DNA of 44,018 nucleotides from positions 1 through 44,018 of the forward strand of contig DCQA01000045.1 in the NCBI GenBank assembly GCA_002323325.1. Direction: 5' to 3'. The notes below the pieces were generated by a model, which saw nothing but the letters and a program-made list of their open reading frames with translations, had not been told where the DNA came from and made no database searches. The stretch's first letter is position 1. Each line of letters begins with the position of its first letter. Source of the stretch: Coxiellaceae bacterium UBA1530. GTDB lineage: Bacteria; Pseudomonadota; Gammaproteobacteria; Coxiellales; Coxiellaceae. This document shows positions 7,835 to 17,900 of this stretch, piece by piece. The position numbers and the translations under genes were made by a program.

Positions 7835-9253
7835 TTAACGTCGAATTAATGCTGGCCTTTTGAGTGATACGTCGTCATTTACTGCTCCTTTTCTCTTACG
7901 AGATGTCGACTCACATTTCATCGAGTTTAATATGGAAGCGGCTTTTAATCCCTCCAGTGACGTCCTCTCAGTTTTATTGAGTTGATCGCTTTCTAACGCA
8001 GAACTGGCTGCAGCGATGATGGCAAATAGACATGAAAAAAATAGAGGTGATTGACTGGATATCCTTTGAAAGTGAATTAACGCTTTTCTATAGTTGCCAA
8101 TACTGTGGTTTAAGATCCCACTTCGGAATTGAGCTAATTCGTAGAGGTTGCTGGTGGTAGGAATATTATCGAAATACATGCTGGCGACCTCTTTTTGACC
8201 GAGACACGAGTGTAATTTACCAAGCTCATTGTTTAAAAACGCTAGCTTGTCAATTGATGGTGTTTGGCAATAAATAAGTCGCAAACTTTTCAGTGCAAAT
8301 AATACATCGGTGAATGATCCGGATATGGTGTGTTGTTTCAGGCAATATAGTTGTGCCTTTTCAGCTGCTTGATAATCTGACTTTTTAAAAAATAAGTCTA
8401 TTAGAAGCATTTGACAGGAGAGGTAACATTTCTCGTCACTAGGTATATCAGACAGATAACTAATGGCGACGTCAAGGTTATGCTCATGACTGGCATAGAT
8501 ATTTCCAAGACCCAATTGTGCATTCCAGAAATCGGAGTGCGTATCGGGAATACGCTCATAACACTCTATTGCTTGATGATGCAGATTGATCTTGGCAAAA
8601 AGTTCACCTAACAAAAATTGTGCATCGTGATAGTCGCTGTAGCTATCAGGAATGGTTATCAGGAGATTAATAGCCTCTTCCCACATGGGTTCGTAATCAC
8701 TAATAATTTGTGCGGTTTCTAGATAGATATAATAACAATCACTATTAGTTACTGGTATCGAGCTGAATTTTTTTATGGCTAGCTCAAATTCTTTGAGTTT
8801 ACATAGGTTGTTAATGATGAGAAATTGTGCATCTAAGTACTCTTCTTGATTTGGAGCAATGTTGTTTAAATAACTATTTGCTGCTTTCCATTGCTGCTTT
8901 GCTATTAGAATATTGGCTGCAAATAATTGAGCGCGCGTAAACGTATAGTGAGACTTCGGTATCATGGCAATATATCGCAGGCAAACTGAAAGGTTTTTTA
9001 TCGTATGAAACAGCTTTGCCATCATGTAGATACCTTTATAGTACTCAAAATGACCCTCTTCGATTCTGAGTCTATTAAGAAAAGATAGCGCTAACCTATA
9101 GTTATGTCGCTCTGAGGCACTTCTAGCCGCACGGATCAGTTGTGCATTATGGTTTTCTATTATCACAAGGGTGTTTGGTAGAGTGACGATCGCAGGATTG
9201 GTGCTTATAGACCGTGAAAAAACAATGGTTGTGATGTTTGGTTTAATTGCCAT
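7835..9253 (-). CDS. TPR-like repeat protein (downstream member of pair)
   Basis: The protein is made largely of degenerate ~34-residue helical repeats of tetratricopeptide type; a typical unit reads AIECYERIPDTHSDFWNAQLGLGNIY. The phrase 'I/R-I/L-P followed by a Y/F and DAQ' recurs through the middle. A basic tail (STSRKRKGAVNDDVSLKRPALIRR) ends the chain and could bind nucleic acid or act as a targeting signal. I chose ATG 9253 (MAIKPN); the frame stays open to a GTG at 9334 that overlaps the upstream gene, and neither has a good ribosome binding site. The upstream gene carries the same repeats, so the two may be partners or pieces of one broken gene. No signal peptide is visible. Function is probably protein-protein interaction. 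Confidence 0.7.
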   Translation of the reverse strand: MAIKPNITTIVFSRSISTNPAIVTLPNTLVIIENHNAQLIRAARSASERHNYRLALSFLNRLRIEEGHFEYYKGIYMMAKLFHTIKNLSVCLRYIAMIPKSHYTFTRAQLFAANILIAKQQWKAANSYLNNIAPNQEEYLDAQFLIINNLCKLKEFELAIKKFSSIPVTNSDCYYIYLETAQIISDYEPMWEEAINLLITIPDSYSDYHDAQFLLGELFAKINLHHQAIECYERIPDTHSDFWNAQLGLGNIYASHEHNLDVAISYLSDIPSDEKCYLSCQMLLIDLFFKKSDYQAAEKAQLYCLKQHTISGSFTDVLFALKSLRLIYCQTPSIDKLAFLNNELGKLHSCLGQKEVASMYFDNIPTTSNLYELAQFRSGILNHSIGNYRKALIHFQRISSQSPLFFSCLFAIIAAASSALESDQLNKTERTSLEGLKAASILNSMKCESTSRKRKGAVNDDVSLKRPALIRR

Positions 9254-9278
9254 AGTTGTAAGCCATTCAAAAAAAGTT

Positions 9279-10142
9279 TTATAAGGGTGATCGGTCGGCC
9301 ATTGATGGTGGGGTAGGCGTTGAGCTTGTTTCACTATCAGTATTGGTAATCTCAGGTGTCACCTGGGTGACTTCAGGACGTTTAAATAATTCAGCTTGTC
9401 TGATTTCATATCGCTTATTGATAGATGTGCATTCCAGTTTTCCTAGAAGGTGAAATCGTGAGAACTCTGGAATATCCGAGAAGAGTTTATAGGTTTCAGG
9501 AAAGTCAGCAATGCATGGATCTTTACGTGAGTTTTCAATTACTCCACTACGATAACACTGATGAAGCCTGTTTAAGTCATCAATCAATGGTGGTTGAATG
9601 TATGTCATAGATACACAGGGTTCGTTTGATGTTGGCGATAAAGTTTGTTTTTCCAGAGTCATCAAGTGTTGTATCGCAGTCGATTTTTTTTCGTAATGAT
9701 TGGATTGCATCATAATAAACAGCAGGTAGAACAGAGTTTGTTGTGCAAGCTGATGTTGATCGCTCTCGATATACAGCTCTCCTAAGAGTAATTGCACGTC
9801 AATATACTGAGGGCATGATTTAGGGACTTGCTCATAACAGGTAATTGCATTATGAATATCCCTGGAAACAATATAAACATGTGCCAAGTCGATAAGACAA
9901 TCAACATACAAAGGGTGATCGATAGGTATTTGTTGGAAGCAAGCCTCGGCTGCTGTGAGCTGATTGCGCTCAGTATACAGTCTTCCTAGAAGTATTTGTG
10001 CATCGACATATGCCACGGGATTAGAATTATCGATGGTTTCTAAATATCTAATAGCCATGTCCACTTGACCATGGCCGATGTGCCAAAGTGCAGAGTAGAT
10101 TGGATGTGAATAACGACTAAATAAGTGATGCATGCCTGTCAT
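9279..10142 (-). CDS. TPR-like repeat protein (upstream member of pair)
   Basis: The first ~140 residues contain about three TPR-type repeats (AIRYLETIDNSNPVAYVDAQ, LLGRLYTERNQLTAAEACFQ, AITCYEQVPKSCPQYIDVQL). A less regular region follows and the end is a Thr/Ser/Pro-rich tail. The repeat wording is nearly the same as in the downstream gene, so the two share ancestry. The stop lies 25 bases before the downstream ATG at 9253. No ribosome binding site is obvious before the ATG at 10142. There is no signal peptide. TPR proteins usually scaffold other proteins; the partner is not evident here. See the finding on a possible frameshift between the two genes. Confidence 0.7.
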   Translation of the reverse strand: MTGMHHLFSRYSHPIYSALWHIGHGQVDMAIRYLETIDNSNPVAYVDAQILLGRLYTERNQLTAAEACFQQIPIDHPLYVDCLIDLAHVYIVSRDIHNAITCYEQVPKSCPQYIDVQLLLGELYIESDQHQLAQQTLFYLLFIMMQSNHYEKKSTAIQHLMTLEKQTLSPTSNEPCVSMTYIQPPLIDDLNRLHQCYRSGVIENSRKDPCIADFPETYKLFSDIPEFSRFHLLGKLECTSINKRYEIRQAELFKRPEVTQVTPEITNTDSETSSTPTPPSMADRSPL

Positions 10143-10514
10143 GGAAAAATGATTATCTGGAGTGATCTGGATGATATATTCGTCGATACTGTACTGTAGT
10201 CAATGACTCAATGACAATTATTCTCGCTGATAATGAAATAAATAATTTTCTCTTAAGTTCGCGTCTTATTGGGTGTTGAGTTCAATGGGCGATGTATGAC
10301 TAGTGCAAAGGCGATGAAACTGTTTTTTTATACGTCCAGCTTGATGCATGATGCGAATGAGCTGCTTCGATACCTCTATCTATAAGCGCAGCTAATAGTC
10401 TGATTTTATTGAGGAATTACCTATGATCTAATGCAATTTTTAGTAGGTCATGCCATGTATTTTTTGTAATTATCATGATAGAGTACGCAGCGATTATGAC
10501 AATTGGGGTTTGTA
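10143..10514. other. Gene-free divergent intergenic region
   Basis: About 370 AT-rich bases separate the TPR gene (minus) from the rodZ-like gene (plus). It must hold both promoters, but I see no clear -35/-10 pair, hairpin or repeat that I would defend. Confidence 0.4.
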
Positions 10515-11210
10515 ATGGAAGAATCAGGGTCGATAACTTCAAAAGATGAAGAGATCAGTGTTTCATACGGTGCTTGTTTGGCATCTGCACGTGAGTCTCT
10601 GGGTTTGACGCAAGATGCCGTCGCAAAACAGCTGTATTTGAGTCGAAATACCATTGAAGAGATTGAGCAGCAAGCTTTTCATCCTAGTGTCGCAGCTGTG
10701 TATCGACGTGGCTATGTTGCCTCCTATGCCCGTTTCTTAGGCTTAGACGAAAGTGCTGTTCTAGAAACCTATGATTCCACCGTTCCCCCTAAAAAAAATG
10801 CCTCTTTTTTCGAATCGACATTCATGACACAGTCAAATCAACCTTTATTGGTTCGGCTTTTGAAGCGTACCTCTCCCTTATACGCTTTACTGCTATTGGT
10901 ACTGATAACGGTGTTGTTATTGACTGGGGTTGTGCGTCACTTTTCTAGAACGAACTACAAGTTGTCTTCAAATGTTGTTCCTGTGACTCATGGCCATGCT
11001 TCGTTAACGTTGCCAAAGCCTCCATTGCCAACTGCATCGGTACAAACACAGAATCCGACCCCGGTTAAACAGCAATCATTGGCTTTACCTAAAAAAAATC
11101 AGGAGCACCCCAAGTCGATTGAAAAAGATCATTTGGTAGCTCAAGCCACTCATAAGGCAACAGCACATTCTTATCTAAAACCTAGCTACACGGTCACACG
11201 CGTAGGTTAA
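10515..11210 (+). CDS. RodZ-like HTH membrane protein, short form
   Basis: RodZ couples the MreB cytoskeleton to the cell-wall elongation machinery. The N-terminal Cro/CI-type helix-turn-helix (LASARESLGLTQDAVAKQLYLS...IEEIEQQ) and the RRGYVASYARFLGLD segment match RodZ. One transmembrane helix follows near residues 117-138 (LYALLLLVLITVLLLTGVV). The periplasmic part is a low-complexity Pro/Thr/Lys/Gln linker with no sign of the C-terminal beta domain (DUF4115) of full-length RodZ. I chose ATG 10515 after GGGG; the frame also opens with TTG at 10503. It directly precedes hisS by 12 bases. In E. coli the order is rodZ-ispG-hisS, so ispG is missing here. The symbol is left blank because the periplasmic domain is absent. 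Confidence 0.82.
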   Translation: MEESGSITSKDEEISVSYGACLASARESLGLTQDAVAKQLYLSRNTIEEIEQQAFHPSVAAVYRRGYVASYARFLGLDESAVLETYDSTVPPKKNASFFESTFMTQSNQPLLVRLLKRTSPLYALLLLVLITVLLLTGVVRHFSRTNYKLSSNVVPVTHGHASLTLPKPPLPTASVQTQNPTPVKQQSLALPKKNQEHPKSIEKDHLVAQATHKATAHSYLKPSYTVTRVG

Positions 11211-11222
11211 TCAGGAATTACA

Positions 11223-12500
11223 ATGGCATCATCAATACAAGGAATTCGTGGCATTAACGATATCTGTCCTGTGGACACGCCATATTGGCAACGTTTGGAG
11301 TCCGCCGTTCAAGACATATTGGCACAATATGATTACTCTGAAATTCGGCTCCCGTTAATGGAAAAAACTGATTTATTTTGTCGGACTATCGGTGAAGTAA
11401 CGGACATTGTCGAAAAAGAAATGTACACTTTCGAGGATCGAAATGGCGATTCATTAAGTTTACGCCCTGAGGGTACCGCCGGCTGTGTGCGTGCTGGTAT
11501 TCAACAAGGTTTACTCTACAATCAGGTCCAACGACTGTGGTACACCGGGCCTATGTTTCGTCATGAGAGGCCTCAGAAAGGTCGATACCGTCAATTTTAT
11601 CAGACAGGCGTCGAAGCTTTTGGTATGGCTGGTCCTGAGGTTGAGGCGGAACAGTTACTGCTATTTTGGCGATTATTGAAAGCTTGTGGATTGTCAGAAC
11701 AAGTAACCTTGGAGATTAATACACTGGGTAGTCCGAAGTGTCGCCTAGGCTATCGCCAGCGTTTGGTGTCATATTTTCAGTCTTATCGTGATCAGCTTGA
11801 CGACGAGTCATTACGTCGTTTAGGCAGTAATCCTCTACGTTTGTTGGACAGCAAACAACCTGAGATTCAAGCTTTATTAGCAAATGCACCGATCATGGAA
11901 GAGGATTTAAGTGACGGTTCCCGCTTACATTTTGAGCGTTTATTGTCTTTACTGGATCAAACTGGAGTCCCTTATCAATCTAACCCGCGTTTGGTGCGAG
12001 GATTGGATTACTATTGTCATACGGTCTATGAATGGACAACAACGCAGTTAGGTGCTCAAGGTACGGTATGTGCTGGTGGTCGTTATGATGGCTTGGTCGA
12101 GCGACTGGGTGGTAAGCCTACACCGGCTGTGGGCTTTGCAATGGGCTTAGAGCGTATGGTTTTAATGCTACAACAGCAAGAAACCTTAACAAGTGTGCCT
12201 GATATTTGCTGCATCCTGCTTGGGGAGACTGCCATGAAACAGGGGTTAGCGTTTGCAGAGCAGCTACGTGATGCGATCCCTCAGAGTCGTGTTCTCACAC
12301 AATTGAGTGGCGCTAGTATGAAAAGCCAATTCAAACAAGCGGATAGCAGTGGTGCAACCTGGGCGTGCATTTTAGGTGAAGCAGAGTGTGAGTCACAAAC
12401 GGTCACCCTTAAGCACCTAAGAAATAGAGACATCAAGCAGCAAACTTTGTCACCAACAGCCTGTATAGCATTTTTAAGAGGAGAAACTGATGATCGATGA
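11223..12500 (+). CDS. hisS: Histidyl-tRNA synthetase
   Basis: This class II synthetase charges tRNA-His. Motif 2 is visible as FRHERPQKGRYRQFYQTGVEAFG, shortened here to its core RHERPQKGRYRQF. The histidine-specific loop LVRGLDYYCHTVYEW and the motif 3 region AGGRYDGL...GFAMGLERM are complete. The C-terminal anticodon-binding domain is present to residue 425, the usual bacterial length. AGGA precedes the ATG by 7 bases. The 3' end overlaps yfgM by 11 bases, as in the standard hisS-yfgM arrangement of gammaproteobacteria. Confidence 0.97.
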   Translation: MASSIQGIRGINDICPVDTPYWQRLESAVQDILAQYDYSEIRLPLMEKTDLFCRTIGEVTDIVEKEMYTFEDRNGDSLSLRPEGTAGCVRAGIQQGLLYNQVQRLWYTGPMFRHERPQKGRYRQFYQTGVEAFGMAGPEVEAEQLLLFWRLLKACGLSEQVTLEINTLGSPKCRLGYRQRLVSYFQSYRDQLDDESLRRLGSNPLRLLDSKQPEIQALLANAPIMEEDLSDGSRLHFERLLSLLDQTGVPYQSNPRLVRGLDYYCHTVYEWTTTQLGAQGTVCAGGRYDGLVERLGGKPTPAVGFAMGLERMVLMLQQQETLTSVPDICCILLGETAMKQGLAFAEQLRDAIPQSRVLTQLSGASMKSQFKQADSSGATWACILGEAECESQTVTLKHLRNRDIKQQTLSPTACIAFLRGETDDR

Positions 12501-13140
12501 TTTGTCGGATAAGGAACAGATTGAGTTATTTAAAAAATGGTGGAAGCAATATGGTTGGGGTTTACTTTTTGCCATTTTGCTGGGTCTGTCGTTAGGTTAT
12601 GGTTGGCGTTATTGGCACCAACATCAGGCAGAGCGAAACATGCAAGCTTCTTCGCTCTACATGCAACTCGTCGCTACAAAGGATTCGTCCAGTGATAAAG
12701 CTAAAGAGATAGTGGCACTGCTCAATCAACGCTATCATGCAACACCCTATGCTAGTTTTGCTCACTTATTCTTAGCTAAGCAAGAGGTGACGGGAGAGCA
12801 CTATGCTAAGGCGATGGATCAACTGACTTGGGTGCAGGAGCATGGCTCCATGGAGGCGTTGAAAAATTTAGCGTCTCTGAGGAAAGCTCGGATTTTACTG
12901 AATAATCATCACTACGAAAAAGCATTGACAGAATTGACGGCTGTCAAAGGCGATGACTACCAAGGACAGGTGGCGTTGATTCAAGGTGATATCTATGCGG
13001 CACAAGGCAAAGATGAACAGGCACGAAAGGCTTATCGTCAAGCGCAAGCGTCTTTATCTAAATTAGGAGTCTCTGATCCTATTTTGGGCATGAAGCTTAT
13101 CCAATTGGGTGAGACTGTCAGTGCACAAGGTGATGCATAA
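12490..13140 (+). CDS. yfgM: YfgM family membrane-anchored periplasmic TPR protein
   Basis: YfgM is an inner-membrane protein that associates with the SecYEG translocon and the chaperone PpiD. A short cytosolic start (LSDKEQIELFKKWWKQYGW) leads into one membrane helix (LLFAILLGLSLGYGWRYW), followed by about 170 periplasmic residues with TPR-like helices (YASFAHLFLAKQEV, ALKNLASLRKARILLNNHHYEKAL, VALIQGDIYAAQGKDEQARKAY). GGAG lies before the ATG. It overlaps hisS and its stop overlaps the proC start by one base. In E. coli it is followed by bamB and der, but here proC takes that place. Confidence 0.9.
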   Translation: MIDDLSDKEQIELFKKWWKQYGWGLLFAILLGLSLGYGWRYWHQHQAERNMQASSLYMQLVATKDSSSDKAKEIVALLNQRYHATPYASFAHLFLAKQEVTGEHYAKAMDQLTWVQEHGSMEALKNLASLRKARILLNNHHYEKALTELTAVKGDDYQGQVALIQGDIYAAQGKDEQARKAYRQAQASLSKLGVSDPILGMKLIQLGETVSAQGDA

Positions 13141-13958
13141 TGGTGGACTTAACGATTGGTATCATTGGTGGTACTGGTTGGATAGGCCAAGGGATTGCGC
13201 AACATCTGTTGAAGTCCTCAACTATTGATCCGGACCAATTATGGATTGCTAATCGCTCGGGCGAGCCTCTTATTGGTGCTTATGCGGATGCGCCGGTTCA
13301 TTATACGCATGATCATCAAGCTTTAGTGGATGCTTGTGATGTGGTGATGTTATCAGTGCGTCCTCATCAATTAGAGCATGTAAGTTTTAACTGTGGGTCA
13401 CAGTTACTGATATCTGTTATGGCAGGAGTGACCATAGAACGTCTTGTTGAGTTAACCGGTGCAACCTCCGTTGTACGTGCTATGCCCAATGCAGCGATTG
13501 AAATAGGGCAGTCGTTTACGCCATGGTATTCGCGCTATTTATCGCTCACGCATCAAGACTGGTTACGACGTATTCTAGGGTGTTTTGGTCATTCACATGT
13601 GTGTAATCATGAAGCTCAATTGGATTATTTCACTGCGCTTACGGGTTCAGGACAAGGCGTTTTGACTGCTGTTGCTTCAAGTATGGTTGAAGCTGCCGTT
13701 GAGCAGGGAATACCTAGAGCTAGTGCTAACGATGCTATGCGTTACTTATTTTCTGGTATAGGCCAATTAATGGCAGTGGATGAATGTTCACCCACTGAGC
13801 GTGCACAAGTGTGCTTGGACTATGCTGGGACCACAGCAGCAGCTATTCAAGCACTGCGAGATCATGATTTAGATCATGTTATGCGTGCAGGTTTAGAGGC
13901 AGCTTATGATAAAGCAAGCAGTGACATGATGTCAGACTCAATGAAAGATACAGACTAA
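13140..13958 (+). CDS. proC: Pyrroline-5-carboxylate reductase
   Basis: ProC makes the last step of proline synthesis, reducing pyrroline-5-carboxylate with NAD(P)H. The dinucleotide-binding loop GIIGGTGWIGQGIA starts the protein. The family motifs SVRPHQ, SVMAGVTIERL, VVRAMPNAA, the dimer-domain ALTGSGQGV and the closing AAIQALRDHDLDHVMRAGLEAAYDKA all fit, with length 272 aa. The start ATG overlaps the yfgM stop (TAATG), so it is translated from the same message. The usual GSGPAY/F segment reads GSGQGV here, a modest deviation near the substrate site. Confidence 0.93.
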   Translation: MVDLTIGIIGGTGWIGQGIAQHLLKSSTIDPDQLWIANRSGEPLIGAYADAPVHYTHDHQALVDACDVVMLSVRPHQLEHVSFNCGSQLLISVMAGVTIERLVELTGATSVVRAMPNAAIEIGQSFTPWYSRYLSLTHQDWLRRILGCFGHSHVCNHEAQLDYFTALTGSGQGVLTAVASSMVEAAVEQGIPRASANDAMRYLFSGIGQLMAVDECSPTERAQVCLDYAGTTAAAIQALRDHDLDHVMRAGLEAAYDKASSDMMSDSMKDTD

Positions 13959-14963
13959 TACACCTCCAGCATAAAGATCATTGAGTCATCTCTTTCGTCA
14001 CATTTTATTTTGTAGATCTTGCTATAGGCTTTGTGTTTTTTACAGAGCTCGTAGTGATTTGTACAGTTCTTTACTGAGTCATGTGCCGATTATCTGTACC
14101 CAGTTATCAATACAAAAATCCTTTTTTTTCCCTTGTTTTTCTGCATTTTTGCTAATGTGTTCGATCGTTTTTATTGAGTGATTGTGTGATTGAGTAAGGC
14201 AGTGTCACCACTGTTTAGAATGATTAAATGCATGACAATTTTCATGGCGTCATTGCTGTTACCCGTTATGGGAACTTGATTATAGCATCATCGTTTATTG
14301 CAACGTCATAATGATGACATGCGTTACTCATTGTTAGATTATCATTGTAAGGTCGTTGTGTTAGCGGATAGTTTATTGTTTTTTTGATGGGGTGACTTTC
14401 TCTTTATACGAAAAAAATCGGTTGATGCTCTGTATTTATTGGTTCATGCATGCTTCGCACACCACTGGAAATGCGATTTTTTTTTGTAAAAAAATAGGGT
14501 GTCATCAGGTGCCATACATGGGTTCAAAATATTGGTTTTTTTGGGTGATGTATTTGACAGGATTGCTGACTATTTGTAACTGCGTGAGCCTCTAAAAATA
14601 CACGATAATTATTAAATTTTTTGTATCGATAATATTTTTTTAACAATTCCTGTATTTTGATTTCCCTAGATCCCAGTGTTGTCATGGCCTCCAAGGATTT
14701 TTACCTCATTTTCATTGCATTTTTTATTTCCATAAGTCATTGATAAAGATACATTTTTTAATTTCAGTTATTCTATGCTTTTTTGACTAAAAAAAACAAT
14801 TTTGTAAAAAAAATTCATTTTTTTTATTCATTATTTTCAATGTGTTACGGTCTGTTTTTGATTAATTTAATTTTATTTTAAGCATTCGCTTTTTTTTTTA
14901 ACTACAATCTCACCAAGGCTTGATTACTGAGAGCTTAATTGCAAAATACAAAGGAGAAAAACA
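13959..14963. other. 1-kb AT-rich gene-free region upstream of the giant adhesin gene
   Basis: No convincing coding frame is seen. The short open frames at 13981-14181 and 14392-14595 lack ribosome binding sites and have unnatural composition. The last ~350 bases are dominated by T- and A-runs, including T9 and T8 tracts, which suggests curved DNA upstream of the adhesin promoter. AAAGGAG precedes the adhesin ATG by 7 bases. A regulated promoter or an unannotated small RNA is possible, but I found no specific structure. Confidence 0.4.
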
Positions 14964-17900
14964 ATGAATAATAAAAACACTAAAACGGTGAATACAACTT
15001 CTTTATTAAACAATAAAGTTGTTAAATCGAGTTTACTGTCATTTTCAGGTCTGGTGTTTTATTTTGCTCATATCATGCAACAGGCTCAGGCCAGTAGTGA
15101 TGCAATGAGTATGCAAGCGATGTCTGATAAAAACTCAGACGCACAAAATGATAATGAGTCATCATTGTTAGATCAGCATGTTGCTTTAAAGGATGAAACT
15201 GAGAGCGACGAACAACTCAGTGAAAACTCTGACGCTACTGTGCTCGCAGAGCTAGACGATACTCTCCTTGAAGATGGCTCTCAGTTAACCGATGATTTTC
15301 TTGGTAGCGAATACATCATCCCCGTGTCAGATGCGTCATCAGGTTCTGTAGCTGCTCAATCCTCAGAAGCCTCAGAAGGTGGCTCATCAACTCCTTGGAT
15401 TTTAGGTGGTTTGGCTTTAGTTGGTGGTGGTATTGCCTTAGCTGCTTCTGACAGTGATGACAGTAGTAGCTCCTCTACGGTTGCTGCTTCTCCTAGTGAT
15501 GATACTCCAGAAGTCACTCATACCTACGGTGTTTTATCGACAGCAGAACTGAACGTTATAGATGCTACTACGTCAGATGTAATAACAGCGACTATATCGG
15601 ATGGTAATTTAGATGTCCTTGGCACTCTTACCAATCTTCACGGCAACAATGCCTTAACCATTGCTCTAACAGATGCAAGTGCGAGCGCACGCCAGTTAAT
15701 TGACTTAAGTGAGAAAACATCTAAAGACATTAATGGATTATCTATTAAAGATATCGACAGTAGTTCAGCTGAAGATGTTAAGACCATGGTTTCCCTTCAA
15801 AATAAGCTTGGTCTTAGTGATACCTGGAATGTTAAATTATCAGACGCCAACCTCAACGCTGCTGATGTTAAAATAATTAATTCTGGAACTACACAAACAT
15901 CAAGCATAGATAATAACACGTCTAACACCAAAGTAATCGATGGTGGTACCTCGGGCGAGATTGATATTTCAGCTGCGACATCAATAACCGGTACTGTAGA
16001 AGATCTATTAGATATCGTGAATAATGTTGGCGCGTCATTTGAAACAAGCGGTGATTATGGGGTCACTTGCACTAATGATGCTTCTCCTCAAGCTATCAGT
16101 GCTATCTTAGGTCATACTACAGGTCCTGTGACAGCGTCAGTCGATGCATCAGGTTCTCTTGGATCATTAATTAGTGAATTATCAGGTGCATCACCTCAAG
16201 ATGTTCTTAGTTTCGTGCTCGGTACTAATACAGCTTCAGTGCAAGAGTTGATGCAACTTAGCAGTTTAACTTCTGGACCAATCGATGCAAGTAGTATTAC
16301 CAATGTAACTGGAAGCACAGCTGATATTGCTGACCTTACATCGTTATCAAGTCTTAGCAATTTTAGTTTGGGTGATAGCGTCGCAGTGTCGGTATCAGAT
16401 GCAGTGTCAATTGGACAACTCAGTGAATACATGGCTCTAAGTAGTGCTTCAGGTGTTGGTGTCAATTTCGAAGGTGGCATCAGGGATTCAGCGGCAGCAT
16501 TCGCAGCAGCCGATGGTGTTGGCACAGAAGGCTTGGCCGCAATTGTCGAAAACCATCCTAATGTAGGCATTTCAATCACCGATACAGCCACAATGGCACA
16601 GTTAGAAGCCATTAAGAGTGGATTGTCAGGTAGTGTTGTATTAGAACAAGGTTTAACGGATGTTGCATCAGTATTCGCAACAGCCGATGGTACAATGGGG
16701 GAATACTGGGGAACAATTGCAGCAGACTATCCTGATGTGGCAATCTCGATTACCGGTCCATCGTCAGTGGCACAGTTTCAAGCCATTGATGCTGCAAGTA
16801 CCGCAGATATCCAATCAAATGGAGGAATAAGTGATGTAGCAACAGCATTCGCAGCAGCCGATGGGACAACCGTTGTATCCTGGGCAGCCACTACATTCAC
16901 ATATCCTGATCTGGCTATTTCGATCTCTGATCAATCTTCAGTGGCACAGTTTCGTGCCGTTGATAGACAAAGTACCTTAGATATCGCGTCAAATGGAGGA
17001 ATAAGTGATGTAGCAGCGTCATTCGCAGCAGTCGATGGTACAAGCACAGAAGGTTCTTCAGCAATTGCAGCAAAATATACTGACCTGGGTATTTCGATTA
17101 CCGATCAAGCTAACATGTTACAATTTAACAGCATTGATGCTGCTTCTAGCGAAAATGTTGGGTTATCTGCAGGATTAAAAGATACAGCAGATAATTTAGC
17201 GTTGGGCGGTAACCCTGTGTCAGGGTTTATAGCGGCAACCAGTCAGAATGATGATCTTGAAGTTGAGGTGACTGATACTGGAACAGTAAGTGAGTTAAAT
17301 AAAATTGCAGAACTTGCTGGAGGTTCAATTACAGCAACGATTAGTGGTGATAAAGCAACTTTGAGTAATCTAACAACTGCTGCAACAGACAAAATTACTA
17401 TGACGGTTACCGATGATATTTCAGTTGCAGATTTCATCGGCCTTGACGCTCATACTTCTTTGTCTATTTCGTTGAATGGTGCAGTGTCCGATTCAGCACT
17501 CAATTTCGCAGCAACCGATGGTACGCCCACAGCAGGTCTGACAGCCATTGGACAACAAGCTCCTAATGCCTTATTTAAGGTCAGTGATCCAGCGACTACA
17601 GCGCAATTCGATGCTATTAATGCTGTTACTAACACAAATATTGAGTTAGCTGGTGGAGTGACGGATGCAGCATCTAATTTCGCATCAGCCGCTGGTGTAG
17701 CCACAACGACCTTGAATGACATTGAAGCACAAGACCCTGATGCGTCAATTAGGGTCACCGATGGAGTATCAGTGGCGCAGTTTCAGACCATTAACTTAGC
17801 ATCGACATCAGATATCGAGTTGCTTGGTGGAGTAGCGGATAATGCAATAGCATTCGCAGCACTCGATGGTACAGTCACAGTGGCCTTTACAGCAATAGCT

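Noticed and set aside
14392..14595. 67-codon frame in the AT-rich gap before the adhesin
   Set aside because: Composition is dominated by Phe, Trp and Cys from AT-rich noise, and no start signal is present.
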